Assembly (NCBI GenBank): GCA_020024075.1
Contig: JAHHUJ010000017.1
Coordinates: 1-16,736 of the forward strand
DNA: 16,736 nucleotides
Direction: 5' to 3'
Source of the DNA: Psychrobacter sp.
GTDB taxonomy: Bacteria > Pseudomonadota > Gammaproteobacteria > Pseudomonadales > Moraxellaceae
This document shows, one piece after another, positions 1-7,426 of this stretch. The first letter of the stretch is position 1; each line of letters starts with the position of its first letter. The notes beneath the pieces are model-generated. The model was not told the DNA's origin and made no database searches. It was given only the letters and a program-made list of their open reading frames with translations. The translations under genes and the position numbers were made by a program.

Positions 1-146
1 GCGTCGTCTAGCTGTGCTTCTGCGTCTTGTAGCTCTTCTTGAGCGTCGTTTACATCTTCAACAGCGTTTTCTTTGTTGCTATCACAAGCAGTTAAGCCCA
101 TAGTAGCTGCCATTAAGCCTGAAAGTGCAAGTAGCTTAAGTTTCAT
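1..146 (-). CDS. Small lipoprotein, N-terminal part (runs off the left edge)
   Basis: The first 48 codons are present; the rest lies outside the window. The N-terminus is a typical lipoprotein signal: MKLK, a hydrophobic stretch, then a lipobox ending LTAC with the acceptor cysteine at residue 21. The mature part begins DSNKENAVEDVNDAQEEL and is rich in Asp, Glu, Gln and Ala, with heptad-like spacing that suggests an alpha-helical or coiled-coil periplasmic domain. A GGAGAA ribosome binding site lies at 151-156, four bases before the ATG, which supports this start. By its signal it should be anchored in the inner or outer membrane facing the periplasm. I do not recognise the family from the part available, and no function can be given. 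Confidence 0.8.
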   Translation of the reverse strand, partial: MKLKLLALSGLMAATMGLTACDSNKENAVEDVNDAQEELQDAEAQLDD

Positions 147-799
147 AACATTCTCCAAGAAAGTGAAATATAACTGACACAACAATTTATGAAAAGTTAC
201 GCAGAAATAGGAAGTATTGCTGTCATTTAACTTTAGATAAATATAATTCTGTAGCGTCAGAATTCGTTAGCGATTATACATCACTAATATTACAAGTTAA
301 AGTAAATTTGGTTAAACATTATATTTAGATACAATTTTTAACGAAACTCTTTGAACAAGTTTACCATTTTATTTCAACTGCTAAGCTTATAAATACACAA
401 AATAGCTATTTATAAAATTGACAGGTGAATTAAACTCTAATCCTATATGGTTGTATATAATATAGATTTAGTAGTAAAAAGCTACAAAATAATTTAGGTA
501 AAAAGTGACTAAATGTAAATATATAGGGGGTTAGGCAATAATTAATGGTCTAACCTCCAGTATGTGCTAATTATACTTTTTAATATAAAAATGTGCATTA
601 AAAAAATACATATTTTGTTTCAAAAACACGATTTAGCTAATATAGTAGCTTATTCAATGATAGTAACCCATTTAATTTCTATGCGGTTAGCCTGCCAAGC
701 TATAAGATAACCACATAAACCAGTTGACAGTTAAACAAAAATATCGGGGTGACTATGACTATCCCTATGACGTTAAGGTAATAATTAAGGCGAAGATCT
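147..799. other. AT-rich spacer between two divergent genes
   Basis: I see no convincing gene here. The stretch is very AT-rich and must hold the promoters of the lipoprotein gene (leftward) and the metallopeptidase gene (rightward). A TTGACA at 724-729 has no good -10 hexamer at the right distance. A TATAAT at 456-461 has no clear -35 and lies over 300 bases from the next rightward gene. A hairpin at 526-558 (nine-base arms with one G-T pair, 15-base loop) is the only notable secondary structure. Confidence 0.6.
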
Positions 800-1669
800 A
801 TGAAATGGCGTGACAGAAGTGGTAGCTCAAACGTACGTATGAGTGGCGGTAAGGCCGCTGGTGGGGGTATCTTAGGTATTATTATTGCACTGATCTTATG
901 GCTGGTGTTTGGGGTTAATCCTATGACCGCCTTGCAGACGGGTCAGTCAATGACAGCAGGGAACAGCACCAGCACTCAGCCCTTAGATGATAATAGCCGT
1001 GACGCTCAGTTTGTCGCTGTGGTATTAGCAGATACTGAAGCTGTATGGCAGGAGATATTCCAAGAGATGGGCAGTAGTTATAGAGAGCCTAAACTGGTTT
1101 TATTTAATGGCCAAGTTAATTCAGCTTGTGGTAGCGCTACCTCAGCCACGGGTCCTTTTTATTGTCCAGCCGACCAACAGGTTTATCTAGATACCACATT
1201 CTTCGCTGATATGCGTAATAATTTAGGTATTGCTGGTGATCAACAAGAGTTGGGAGATGCCGAAAACCACGGCAAGGCCGGTGATTTTGCTCAAGCTTAT
1301 GTGATTGCCCATGAAGTAGGTCACCATGTGCAGACCTTACTAGGTACTTCTCAGAAAGTGAATGAAGCCCGCCATCAACTGAGTGAAACTCAAGGCAATC
1401 AACTTTCGGTACGTCAAGAGTTACAGGCGGATTGCTATGCTGGGGTTTGGGCCAATCGTAACCAGCAGCGGGTTCAATTCTTAGAAGAGGGTGATATAGA
1501 AGAGGCCTTACATGCGGCCAGTCAGATAGGTGATGATCGCCTAACCCAAGGGACCGTTATGCCAGATAACTTTACCCACGGCACTAGCGAGCAACGTGTG
1601 ACTTGGTTTGCTCGTGGTCTTGAAAGTGGTGATATACGTAGCTGCGACACCTTCTCTGGGGCCATTTAA
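800..1669 (+). CDS. ypfJ: YpfJ-family membrane-anchored zinc metallopeptidase
   Basis: A 289-residue protein of the neutral zinc metallopeptidase family typified by E. coli YpfJ (Pfam Zn_peptidase). The N-terminus MKWRDRSGSSNV matches the family's usual charged cytoplasmic start, followed by a Gly-rich linker and one membrane segment at about residues 23-39. The catalytic domain follows, probably in the periplasm. It holds the zincin motif HEVGH at 171-175 (H171 and H175 as zinc ligands, E172 as catalytic base) and, 32 residues on, ELQAD at 207-211, where E207 is the probable third ligand. Four cysteines (C110, C122, C212, C282) could form disulfides, fitting an exported domain. Its substrates are unknown in general. 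The start is supported by AAGG at 787-790, nine bases before the ATG. It is monocistronic and ends before a strong terminator. Confidence 0.9.
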   Translation: MKWRDRSGSSNVRMSGGKAAGGGILGIIIALILWLVFGVNPMTALQTGQSMTAGNSTSTQPLDDNSRDAQFVAVVLADTEAVWQEIFQEMGSSYREPKLVLFNGQVNSACGSATSATGPFYCPADQQVYLDTTFFADMRNNLGIAGDQQELGDAENHGKAGDFAQAYVIAHEVGHHVQTLLGTSQKVNEARHQLSETQGNQLSVRQELQADCYAGVWANRNQQRVQFLEEGDIEEALHAASQIGDDRLTQGTVMPDNFTHGTSEQRVTWFARGLESGDIRSCDTFSGAI

Positions 1670-1764
1670 TGACAGATTTGAATGGTTGTTTAAGTAGATA
1701 GTCTAATGTTTGCTAACTGTTAATAATCAAAATTAGGTGTAATGGACAAAATCATAATAACCAT

Positions 1765-1798
1765 AAAAAAAGAGCCTGCAATTGCAGGCTCTTTTTTT
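1765..1798. terminator. Perfect bidirectional rho-independent terminator
   Basis: A perfect 34-bp palindrome: six A, then AGAGCCTGCAA meeting TTGCAGGCTCT, then six T, with a seventh T continuing the U tract rightward within it. Both strands give a GC-rich stem followed by a U run, so it can end both the metallopeptidase transcript (rightward) and the glycine-zipper lipoprotein transcript (leftward). The two genes converge on it. Confidence 0.93.
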
Positions 1799-1824
1799 AA
1801 TGAACTATTAAGTAGTCAATATAA

Positions 1825-2064
1825 TTAGTTAGTGTGATCAATCACATAACCACTAATACCACCAATAGCTGCCCCTGTTGCAGCACCTTTAGCGATGTCT
1901 TTACTGTCGCCTTTAGATTTAATCAAAGCACCAGCAACCGCACCGGCAGTAGCCCCTTTAGCAGTATTGTTCATAGAGCTGTAGCCACCTGTTGAGTTAC
2001 AGCCTGCTAATAATAAGGCAGAGCTGGTCATAGTTGCTAGAGCAAGAGTTTTAGTTAGTTTCAT
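1825..2064 (-). CDS. Glycine-zipper outer-membrane-type lipoprotein
   Basis: A 79-residue protein with a lipoprotein signal: MKLTK, a hydrophobic core, and the lipobox LLAGC with the lipidated cysteine at residue 22. The mature part (STGGYSS...) leads into a glycine-zipper region at about residues 37-75, made of two GxxxG-like segments (ATAGAVAGALI and AATGAAIGGISGYVI) split by a charged KSKGDSKD linker. This is the layout of OsmB/YMGG/SlyB-like small lipoproteins, which sit in the envelope and are often linked to stress or membrane integrity; the exact role here is unknown. Residue +2 is Asn, not Asp, so by the E. coli rule it would go to the outer membrane. AGGAAG lies just before the ATG. 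It is transcribed alone. Confidence 0.85.
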   Translation of the reverse strand: MKLTKTLALATMTSSALLLAGCNSTGGYSSMNNTAKGATAGAVAGALIKSKGDSKDIAKGAATGAAIGGISGYVIDHTN

Positions 2065-2109
2065 GGTATCTTCCTTGTCAAAAGATAAATAAAATTAAGA
2101 GAGGCGAGC

Positions 2110-2159
2110 TTACCTATTATAAGTTTTACCTATATAAGCTGGTTTATGATCTGGCTTAT
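2110..2159 (-). promoter_or_regulatory. Probable promoter region of the glycine-zipper lipoprotein gene
   Basis: Read leftward there is a consensus TATAAT at 2121-2116, about 52 bases before the start codon; no good -35 accompanies it. Around it are a near-exact direct repeat (TTACCTATTATAAG at 2110-2123 and TTACCTATATAAG at 2126-2138) and an inverted repeat (ATAAGC at 2134-2139, GCTTAT at 2154-2159) that covers the -35 position. This could be an operator for a regulator that replaces the -35 contact. The -10 is seen; the regulation is inferred. Confidence 0.4.
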
Positions 2160-2310
2160 TATGAGGTTACTTATTTTTTGGTGAGTCACTAATTATATAA
2201 TCTCTATATTAGACCATCTGTACAATTTAAATGTATTAAAATGACTGACCTTTACGCCTGATACGTAACGCTTGTTACACCGATGTGACAATGATGAAGA
2301 AAGGGTGCAT

Positions 2311-2345
2311 AAAAATACCCCATAAATTGTGTCCAATTTATGGGG
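2311..2345 (-). terminator. rho-independent terminator after rho
   Basis: Read leftward: arm CCCCATAAATTG (2345-2334), a 4-base loop, arm CAATTTATGGGG (2329-2318), then TA and five T (2317-2311). The 12-bp stem is perfect. A second copy of the first arm (CCCCATAAAT) lies just upstream in the transcript at 2363-2354, so two upstream arms compete for one downstream arm. Confidence 0.8.
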
Positions 2346-2425
2346 GTCACTTCATTTATGGGGTTTAGTGCACTAGAGGCAGTCTTTTGTGAAGCTATTA
2401 GTCCTAGTCCGCTTTTGATTAAGCT

Positions 2426-3724
2426 CTAGTTTTGTGATTTACGCTTCATTTGGTCAAAGAAGTCATCATTAGTCTTCGATTCTTTTAAGCGCTCTAATAA
2501 GAACTCAGTGGCTTGCACCCCATCCATCGGCTGTAATAGCTTACGTAAAATCCAAACCTTACGTAGCGTGTCCTCATCTAGTAGACGCTCTTCACGGCGA
2601 GTCCCTGATTTCTTGATATTAATAGCTGGGAACACACGTTTTTCTGCCAAATCACGTTCAAGAGTGATCTCTTGGTTACCAGTACCTTTGAATTCTTCAA
2701 AGATAACGCTGTCCATTTTACTACCAGTATCAATCAGTGCGGTTGAGATAATGGTTAAACTACCGCCCTCTTCAATATTACGAGCCGCCCCAAAGAAGCG
2801 CTTAGGCTGGGCTAGGGCATTGGCATCCACACCACCGGTCAATACTTTACCAGAGGATGGAATTACAGTGTTGTAGGCACGTGCTAGGCGGGTGATAGAG
2901 TCCAGTAAAATAACCACATCTTGTTTATGCTCTACCAGACGTTTGGCTTTTTCGATTACCATTTCAGCTACTTGAACGTGACGCTGTGGCGGCTCATCGA
3001 AAGTTGAGGCAACCACTTCACCGCGTACGGTACGCTGCATCTCGGTCACCTCTTCTGGGCGTTCATCGATAAGCAGTACAATCAGATAGCATTCAGGGTT
3101 ATTGCGGGTAATTGACTGAGCGATGGTTTGTAATAAGACCGTTTTACCAGCTTTTGGCGGTGCGACGATAATAGAGCGTTGACCTTTACCGATGGGAGCA
3201 ATCAAGTCAATAACACGGCCGGTTAAGTCTTCGGTAGTACCGTTACCCGTTTCAAGTTTTAATTGCTCAGTAGGGAACAGCGGGGTTAGGTTTTCAAAGA
3301 TTAATTTGTGGCGTGAGCGATCTGGGGTGTCAAAGTTAATTTCACCAACTTTGAGTAGGGCAAAATAACGTTCTGAATCTTTTGGCGGGCGGATAGTCCC
3401 TGCAATTGAGTCCCCAGTTTTCAGACTGAAACGTCTAATTTGGCTAGGGCTAACATAAATATCGTCAGGACCCGCTAAGTAAGAGCCTTCTGAGGAGCGA
3501 AGGAAACCGAATCCATCGGGCAGTACTTCTAGTACGCCATCACCATAAATGGCTTCCCCATTTTTGGCGTGTTTTTTTAAGATGGCAAAAATGATGTCTT
3601 GTTTGCGACTACGCGCAAGGTTATCGAGCCCCATTTCTTTGGCAATATTTAGCAGTTCAGCAACGGAGTTCTTTTTTAGTTCAGTGAGGTTCATAGAGGT
3701 TTCGTTTGATGGTTGTTGAGTCAT
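2426..3724 (-). CDS. rho: Transcription termination factor Rho
   Basis: A 432-residue hexameric RNA-dependent ATPase/helicase that ends transcription at unstructured C-rich sites. It aligns with E. coli Rho almost throughout. The N-terminal Rho_N helical domain begins MNLTELKKNS at residue 11. The cold-shock-like RNA-binding domain carries GFGFLR at 71-76. The RecA-like motor has Walker A APPKAGKT at 188-195, LIDERPEEV at 218-226, Walker B VVILLD at 270-275, the Q-loop KVLTGGVDANAL at 293-304 and the R-loop region EFKGTGN at 344-350. No key residue is missing. Start choice: the ATG at 3724 adds ten residues (MTQQPSNETS) before the usual family start; an ATG at 3694 would give the E. coli-like N-terminus. 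Neither has a clear Shine-Dalgarno sequence, so the start is uncertain by ten codons. It has its own terminator and lies downstream of trxA, but a terminator between them makes separate transcription likely. Confidence 0.97.
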   Translation of the reverse strand: MTQQPSNETSMNLTELKKNSVAELLNIAKEMGLDNLARSRKQDIIFAILKKHAKNGEAIYGDGVLEVLPDGFGFLRSSEGSYLAGPDDIYVSPSQIRRFSLKTGDSIAGTIRPPKDSERYFALLKVGEINFDTPDRSRHKLIFENLTPLFPTEQLKLETGNGTTEDLTGRVIDLIAPIGKGQRSIIVAPPKAGKTVLLQTIAQSITRNNPECYLIVLLIDERPEEVTEMQRTVRGEVVASTFDEPPQRHVQVAEMVIEKAKRLVEHKQDVVILLDSITRLARAYNTVIPSSGKVLTGGVDANALAQPKRFFGAARNIEEGGSLTIISTALIDTGSKMDSVIFEEFKGTGNQEITLERDLAEKRVFPAINIKKSGTRREERLLDEDTLRKVWILRKLLQPMDGVQATEFLLERLKESKTNDDFFDQMKRKSQN

Positions 3725-3927
3725 AGTCAGCTGCCGTTACGCCTATATAAACTAAGCATATGCAATAGGTTGTAAAAGTGTCTGCGATCATAAAATATCG
3801 CCACACGTTGATAGAGATGATGAAAAATCAAGATAGGAAAAAGAGTGCGTCATAAACATGAATAGTGGTTACTTAGCTCAATAAGATCTAATTTCCATTA
3901 AGTATAAATTTAGAGGCATTACTATTT

Positions 3928-3968
3928 ATTGGTTCTGCTTGTATTTATATTGGTTTTGCTTATATTTA
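3928..3968. repeat. 21-bp tandem duplication
   Basis: Two adjacent copies, ATTGGTTCTGCTTGTATTTA (3928-3947) and ATTGGTTTTGCTTATATTTA (3949-3968), match at 18 of 20 positions with a one-base gap, giving a 21-bp period. It lies about 200 bp upstream of rho and has no coding potential. Confidence 0.75.
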
Positions 3969-4085
3969 AGGTTTTTAGCCAAAGCCACTGGCTCAATAGC
4001 AGCCAGAGTAGTGGATATAGATAAAGAAGGCTTTGGTATCTGTATTAAGCTTAAATAGGATTGATCACTTGTGGTAGTAGACTGA

Positions 4086-4110
4086 GTCAGTCATTGGTTC
4101 TACAAATGAT
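4086..4110. repeat. Diverged dispersed repeat, copy 1
   Basis: GTCAGTCA, then GTTC after a 3-base insertion, then ACAAATGAT; the same blocks recur in the same order at 4340-4364. The likeness seems to continue weakly rightward (TATTGAGACTAGGATGA here against TATTAAGATAGGAATGA near 4373), which suggests an old duplication with a period of about 250 bp. Confidence 0.5.
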
Positions 4111-4132
4111 TGGAGTAAGTTAATGTCTATAA

Positions 4133-4158
4133 TTATTGAGACTAGGATGACTCAATAA
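4133..4158. repeat. Inverted repeat TTATTGAG / CTCAATAA
   Basis: Perfect 8-bp arms (4133-4140 and 4151-4158) flank a 10-base spacer. The arms are two of the six CTCAATA copies in this spacer. It has no U tract, so it is not a terminator; it may be a protein-binding site or leader hairpin. Confidence 0.5.
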
Positions 4159-4339
4159 GACAGACCATATCCAGCAGATAATTTTTAATAAATCTCTAAA
4201 TAAAGGCCAAACCTATTTGTTAATAATAATTGGTTATTGGATACAGATAGGATGTACGGTAAAACTAGAAAGCGAGAAAAGATATTTTGGTCGTCAATAT
4301 CTAGCATTAAATCATCAGTAATAGATTCTCAATAGGTGT

Positions 4340-4364
4340 GTCAGTCAGTTCATACACAAATGAT
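4340..4364. repeat. Diverged dispersed repeat, copy 2
   Basis: Partner of the copy at 4086-4110, with GTCAGTCA, GTTC and ACAAATGAT in order and small indels between the blocks. Confidence 0.5.
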
Positions 4365-4670
4365 AACAGAGCTATTAAGATAGGAATGATTGAGTGATGA
4401 TTCTGTACAGATAAGCGTAAATTCGCAACAAAGGTGCTGTCAGCCTGAAATAGGGAGCCTCTTTATTGAGATTCGCAAATTGACAATAGATATTCTCTAG
4501 GAATCAAACTATACGGTGTTTACCTGCGTCATGTCAATGGTTTTGTTAGCTTAAAATATATTTTCTTGTCGATTTGGCTAAGATAAACCATTTGTATTAC
4601 TAGAGTTTATGATAAGTTAAGGTAATTATTAGTGTTGGGAATATAATATATGCCTACTGCTTTTAGAACC

Positions 4671-4705
4671 AAAAAAAAGCGGCTGTCACTGACAACCGCT
4701 TTTTA
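4671..4705 (-). terminator. rho-independent terminator after trxA
   Basis: Read leftward: AAAAAGCGGTTGTC, a 3-base loop, GACAGCCGCTTTTT, and a run of eight T in all. The only non-Watson-Crick pair is a G-U on this strand, which becomes a C-A mismatch on the other, so it is built for leftward transcription. It separates trxA from rho. Confidence 0.88.
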
Positions 4706-4784
4706 GGTGACTGATAAACAGCCTCTTTTATCAGTTTTATCAACAACGTCACTGTTTTATGAAATAAAGTGACGGGTTGATTAA

Positions 4785-5111
4785 TTATAGGTGTTTATCT
4801 AGTAAGGCAGCTAGATCAGCTTTAGGCTGTAGGCCCATAACCATATCTACTTTTTCGCCACCTTTAAATACCATTAAAGTTGGGATACTACGGATACCAA
4901 AGCGGCTAGCAGTTTCTGGGTTTTCATCCACATCAACCTTAACCACTTTTACTTTACCTTTATAGTCTTCAGCAAGCTCTTCTAGTACAGGAGCAATGGC
5001 TTTACAAGGACCACACCAAGCTGCCCAAAAGTCTACCAATACTGGCACATCAGACTGTGCAACATCTTTTTCAAAGTTTGAGTCGGTTGAGTTAACAATT
5101 AAATCTGACAT
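4785..5111 (-). CDS. trxA: Thioredoxin 1
   Basis: A 108-residue cytosolic disulfide reductase, the normal length for bacterial thioredoxin. It keeps ribonucleotide reductase, PAPS reductase, methionine sulfoxide reductases and peroxidases reduced, with electrons from thioredoxin reductase. The active site WCGPC is at 32-36 (C33 and C36), with buried D27, K37, the cis-proline in SIPT (P77) and the C-terminal GG turn at 84-85 all present. There is no signal peptide. AGGAAC lies six bases before the ATG. A divergent 318-bp spacer separates it from rluA. The order trxA then rho on one strand is common in gammaproteobacteria, but here they are 1.06 kb apart with a terminator between them. Confidence 0.97.
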   Translation of the reverse strand: MSDLIVNSTDSNFEKDVAQSDVPVLVDFWAAWCGPCKAIAPVLEELAEDYKGKVKVVKVDVDENPETASRFGIRSIPTLMVFKGGEKVDMVMGLQPKADLAALLDKHL

Positions 5112-5429
5112 AATTTGTTCCTTTTATTGGTGTTAAAATCTGAATAAATAAGCACAGACATAAGTGGCTAGCTTTGTTATTTATTGCCTTATTACCGATT
5201 CTCACTGTTATTTTCACAGTAGAGTTATCGCCAAAAGCCGCCTAGCCTGAATTATGCTGACTATATTACCATTTATTATATCAAGTTTTGTCTTTGCCCC
5301 GTTAAGTATGGTTAATAATTGGTATCAGTTGGATTGATGGTATACTTTGAGGCCTTATTATTAAGGCTCTGTTATTTGACAAAAATGTACTAGGCTTATT
5401 TCTTTTTATTCTTAAACTTGTGACCTGTT
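5112..5429. other. Divergent trxA-rluA spacer
   Basis: No gene. It carries the promoters of trxA (leftward) and rluA (rightward). An inverted repeat ACTGT (5204-5208) / ACAGT (5216-5220) with a 7-base spacer lies about 95-110 bases before the trxA start and could be an operator. A TATAAT read leftward at 5280-5275 lacks a good -35. A TTGACA at 5376-5381 lies 49-54 bases before the rluA ATG but also lacks a convincing -10. Confidence 0.5.
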
Positions 5430-6143
5430 ATGGCAATATCGATCGAAACTGTAAACCAATTAAACCTTGAAGAAGCTGAGCGTGATGAGCAGTTTTTCAA
5501 AGACTTTATGACCGAAGTTACCGTCTATGAAGATGAAGACTTGCTGTTGGTAGATAAGCCCGCCGGTCTGTTAAGTATTGATGGCAAAGACTTAAAGGTC
5601 AGCTTGCTTTCTCGCTTAGAGCGCGCCAATCCAGAGATTAAGCTAATTCATCGCTTAGATATGGACACCTCTGGGCTGATGATATTTGCCAAAAACAAAC
5701 CAGCACAGACCCACATTAGTAAGCAGTTTATCGAGCGTATTCCCCAAAAAGAATATCAGGCGATTGTCGAAGGCACGCTTGCGGTACCGGGTAAGAAGGG
5801 TGAGATTAATATTCCAGTACGTTATGAGCCGAGTATTAAGCCCAAGCATGTCGTTGATCCTGAGTGGAAGAAGCACGCTTTGACCCACTATGAAGTGCTG
5901 CATCATGAGCTGCGCAAAGGCAAGCCAGTCACCCGTGTTGCCCTACATCCAGTGACGGGACGTAGTCATCAGTTACGGGTACATATGGTGCATTTAGGCC
6001 ATGTTATTATCGGTGATCCCATCTACGCTGAAGGCGAAGCACTTGAGTTGGCACCAAGACTGAATTTACATGCTCATAAGCTGCGTCTGAAGCATCCCAC
6101 TATGAATACTTGGATGGCATGGGAAAGTGAAGTGCCGTTCTAA
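5430..6143 (+). CDS. rluA: RluA-type pseudouridine synthase
   Basis: A 237-residue enzyme that turns uridine into pseudouridine in RNA; E. coli RluA modifies U746 of 23S rRNA and U32 of several tRNAs. The catalytic motif HRLDMDTSG is at 74-82, with D77 as the nucleophile. KPAGLLS at 43-49 and the C-terminal PVTGRSHQLRVHM (174-186), HVIIGDPIYA and LAPRLNLHAH match E. coli RluA (219 residues) more closely than RluC/RluD, and there is no N-terminal S4 domain. About 15 extra residues precede the RluA-like start. The start at 5430 has no clear ribosome binding site; an internal ATG at residue 27 (5508) would still keep the whole catalytic domain but has none either. The exact target is inferred from similarity. 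Confidence 0.88.
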   Translation: MAISIETVNQLNLEEAERDEQFFKDFMTEVTVYEDEDLLLVDKPAGLLSIDGKDLKVSLLSRLERANPEIKLIHRLDMDTSGLMIFAKNKPAQTHISKQFIERIPQKEYQAIVEGTLAVPGKKGEINIPVRYEPSIKPKHVVDPEWKKHALTHYEVLHHELRKGKPVTRVALHPVTGRSHQLRVHMVHLGHVIIGDPIYAEGEALELAPRLNLHAHKLRLKHPTMNTWMAWESEVPF

Positions 6144-6200
6144 AGTTGAAGATTGTCTACTTGGAGTTGGAAGATTAGCTACTTAAAATTGCAGGTTAAC
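6144..6200. repeat. Imperfect 21/22-bp tandem repeat after rluA
   Basis: Immediately after the rluA stop codon are AGTTGAAGATTGTCTACTTGG (first 20 bases at 6144-6163) and a second unit at 6165-6186 that starts AGTTGGAAGATTAGCTACTT, followed by a decayed third unit (AATTGCAGGTTAAC). The unit is non-coding. It has a period like that of the duplication upstream of rho but no sequence likeness. Confidence 0.6.
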
Positions 6201-6337
6201 CACGACTGGCTAGGCTTAAGTTTAGCAATACTCTTTATTAAAAACTGCTAAAGTATTAATTGAGGCTTTTAATAGCTGGTCACAAGTAGTATTTTATATA
6301 AGGATATATATAACCCACTGATTACAAGGATTGTATC

Positions 6338-7426
6338 ATGAGTATTATTCACTCAGTTTCTCATTTTAAATCGGCCCGTGATGCCGCCAAGCCCTTAGAT
6401 AGGGTAGAGGATGTGCGTGCTGCGGCTGAAGACTTTCGCAAGACTATGCTTGCCAATCCAAAAGTTAAATTCTATAAAACTTTTGAGTTAATTCGCATTC
6501 CTTATCCTAGCAAGTATGGCTATCTTAATGCCTTTGCTCTGCCGATTCCTTATATTCACATTTGTAATAAGCTGTTTGTTATTCAGTTTGATAGTGAAGA
6601 GGGGGTGAAGACGCTTTTGGTCAGCCCCTCTGATTGGGAGCATCAAAGAGATACGCCTTACTTCTACCAGATGGTAGAAGACATGGGCATGCTCTCAAAG
6701 CCTGTCGAAAAAATGATTGTCAAAGAAACCAGTACTGTATTGGACGCTATCAAAAGTATAGGACTGGCGCCGGAAGATGTCGATTACATCACTTATGATC
6801 ACCTACACACCCAGAATCTTACCCGTTGGTTCGGGGGAGCAGGACAATCTGCAATATTTCCCAACGCCAAATTACTGGTGATGAGAGAGGAGTGGGAGAG
6901 TACCCAAGCTTTACTGCCTTGGCAAAACCAGTGGTATTGCCCTGATGGTATCGAGGGTATCGATGACAGCCGTATTGAATTACTCGATGGGGATGTGTTG
7001 CTAGGGGATGGCTCAGTGGCGCTGATGCGTACCAAAGGTCACACCGAAGGTAATCATTCTATTGTTGCGCATACCGATCAAGGTCTGCTAGTTACCTCAG
7101 AGAATGGGGTCAGTATGGACTCTTATGCGCCGCAGCACTCCAGAATTAAAGGACTGGCCCGTTATGCTGAGTTGACGCAGTCTGAGGTGGTGATGAATGG
7201 CAATACCTTAGAGTTTGGGGTAGACCAATATCTGTCTATGATTCAAGAAAAAACCGTGGCGGGACCTTATCCAAAAGATGAGCGCTTTTTTAATATGGCA
7301 CTGTCCTCTGAGTCAGCGGGATACTACTTGTTCCCAGGCACCGCACCTACTGCCCGTATGGGGGAGCTTGAGTTCGGAGAATTCACCCCAAAAGCTGAAA
7401 CCAATAGCAAGCGAGGTGAGCTGTGA
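6338..7426 (+). CDS. Metallo-beta-lactamase-fold protein with an altered metal motif
   Basis: A 362-residue cytosolic protein; no signal peptide or membrane segment. An N-terminal part (about 1-75) of unclear fold precedes a region that reads like the metallo-beta-lactamase fold. TYDHLHTQN (152-160) stands where HxHxDH is expected: H155 and H157 are kept, but the Asp is Q159 and the last His is N160. TKGHTEGNHS (232-241) is the usual second-strand motif, with H235 as the probable third ligand. TSENG (253-257) replaces the usual GD strand. The C-terminal part (about 270-345) may add a helical cap. The metal site is therefore mixed: a different ligand set, a single metal or loss of hydrolysis are all possible. 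AAGGAT precedes the ATG. The stop codon overlaps the next gene's start (GTGA), so the pair is translationally coupled. Substrate unknown. Confidence 0.75.
   Translation: MSIIHSVSHFKSARDAAKPLDRVEDVRAAAEDFRKTMLANPKVKFYKTFELIRIPYPSKYGYLNAFALPIPYIHICNKLFVIQFDSEEGVKTLLVSPSDWEHQRDTPYFYQMVEDMGMLSKPVEKMIVKETSTVLDAIKSIGLAPEDVDYITYDHLHTQNLTRWFGGAGQSAIFPNAKLLVMREEWESTQALLPWQNQWYCPDGIEGIDDSRIELLDGDVLLGDGSVALMRTKGHTEGNHSIVAHTDQGLLVTSENGVSMDSYAPQHSRIKGLARYAELTQSEVVMNGNTLEFGVDQYLSMIQEKTVAGPYPKDERFFNMALSSESAGYYLFPGTAPTARMGELEFGEFTPKAETNSKRGEL
7413..7420 (+). promoter_or_regulatory. Ribosome binding site that sets the GTG start of the dehydrogenase
   Basis: GAGGTGAG lies inside the last codons of the MBL-fold gene, its AGG core six bases before the GTG at 7423. 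It supports a GTG start overlapping the upstream stop by four bases, and no in-frame ATG offers a better choice near the conserved N-terminus. Confidence 0.75.

Larger units (their letters stand above)
2065..2425. other. Spacer between the glycine-zipper gene and rho
   Basis: There is no gene in this stretch. It holds the likely promoter of the lipoprotein gene (right after its start codon) and, nearer rho, the rho terminator hairpin. The middle part, about 2165-2310, shows nothing I can name. Confidence 0.6.
3725..4784. other. Kilobase-long spacer between trxA and rho, rich in diverged repeats
   Basis: No gene is visible on either strand. Apart from the trxA terminator near its right end (4671-4705), the stretch lies upstream of rho and could hold its promoter and a long leader. 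A TTTACA at 3776-3771 (leftward) with AT-rich hexamers near 3745-3751 is a weak promoter candidate. The region contains a 21-bp tandem duplication (3928-3968), a dispersed repeat (4086-4110 and 4340-4364), a hairpin (4133-4158) and six copies of CTCAATA in both orientations between 3877 and 4470. In several bacteria rho is controlled by termination within its own leader; the length here would allow that, but this is only an inference. Confidence 0.55.

Noticed and set aside
724..758. TTGACA at 724-729 as the metallopeptidase promoter
   Set aside because: No -10-like hexamer lies at 16-18 bases; the sequence there is GGGTGA.
2508..2876. Open frame of 122 codons on the plus strand
   Set aside because: It is fully antisense to the conserved rho gene; its product has no recognisable features, and rho's reading frame explains the openness.
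3725..4784. A decayed gene in the trxA-rho spacer
   Set aside because: I found no run of residues resembling a known protein in any frame, and stops are dense; the repeats explain the visible structure better.
5655..5906. Frames inside rluA on both strands
   Set aside because: They are shadows of rluA, whose catalytic motifs and similarity fix the true frame.
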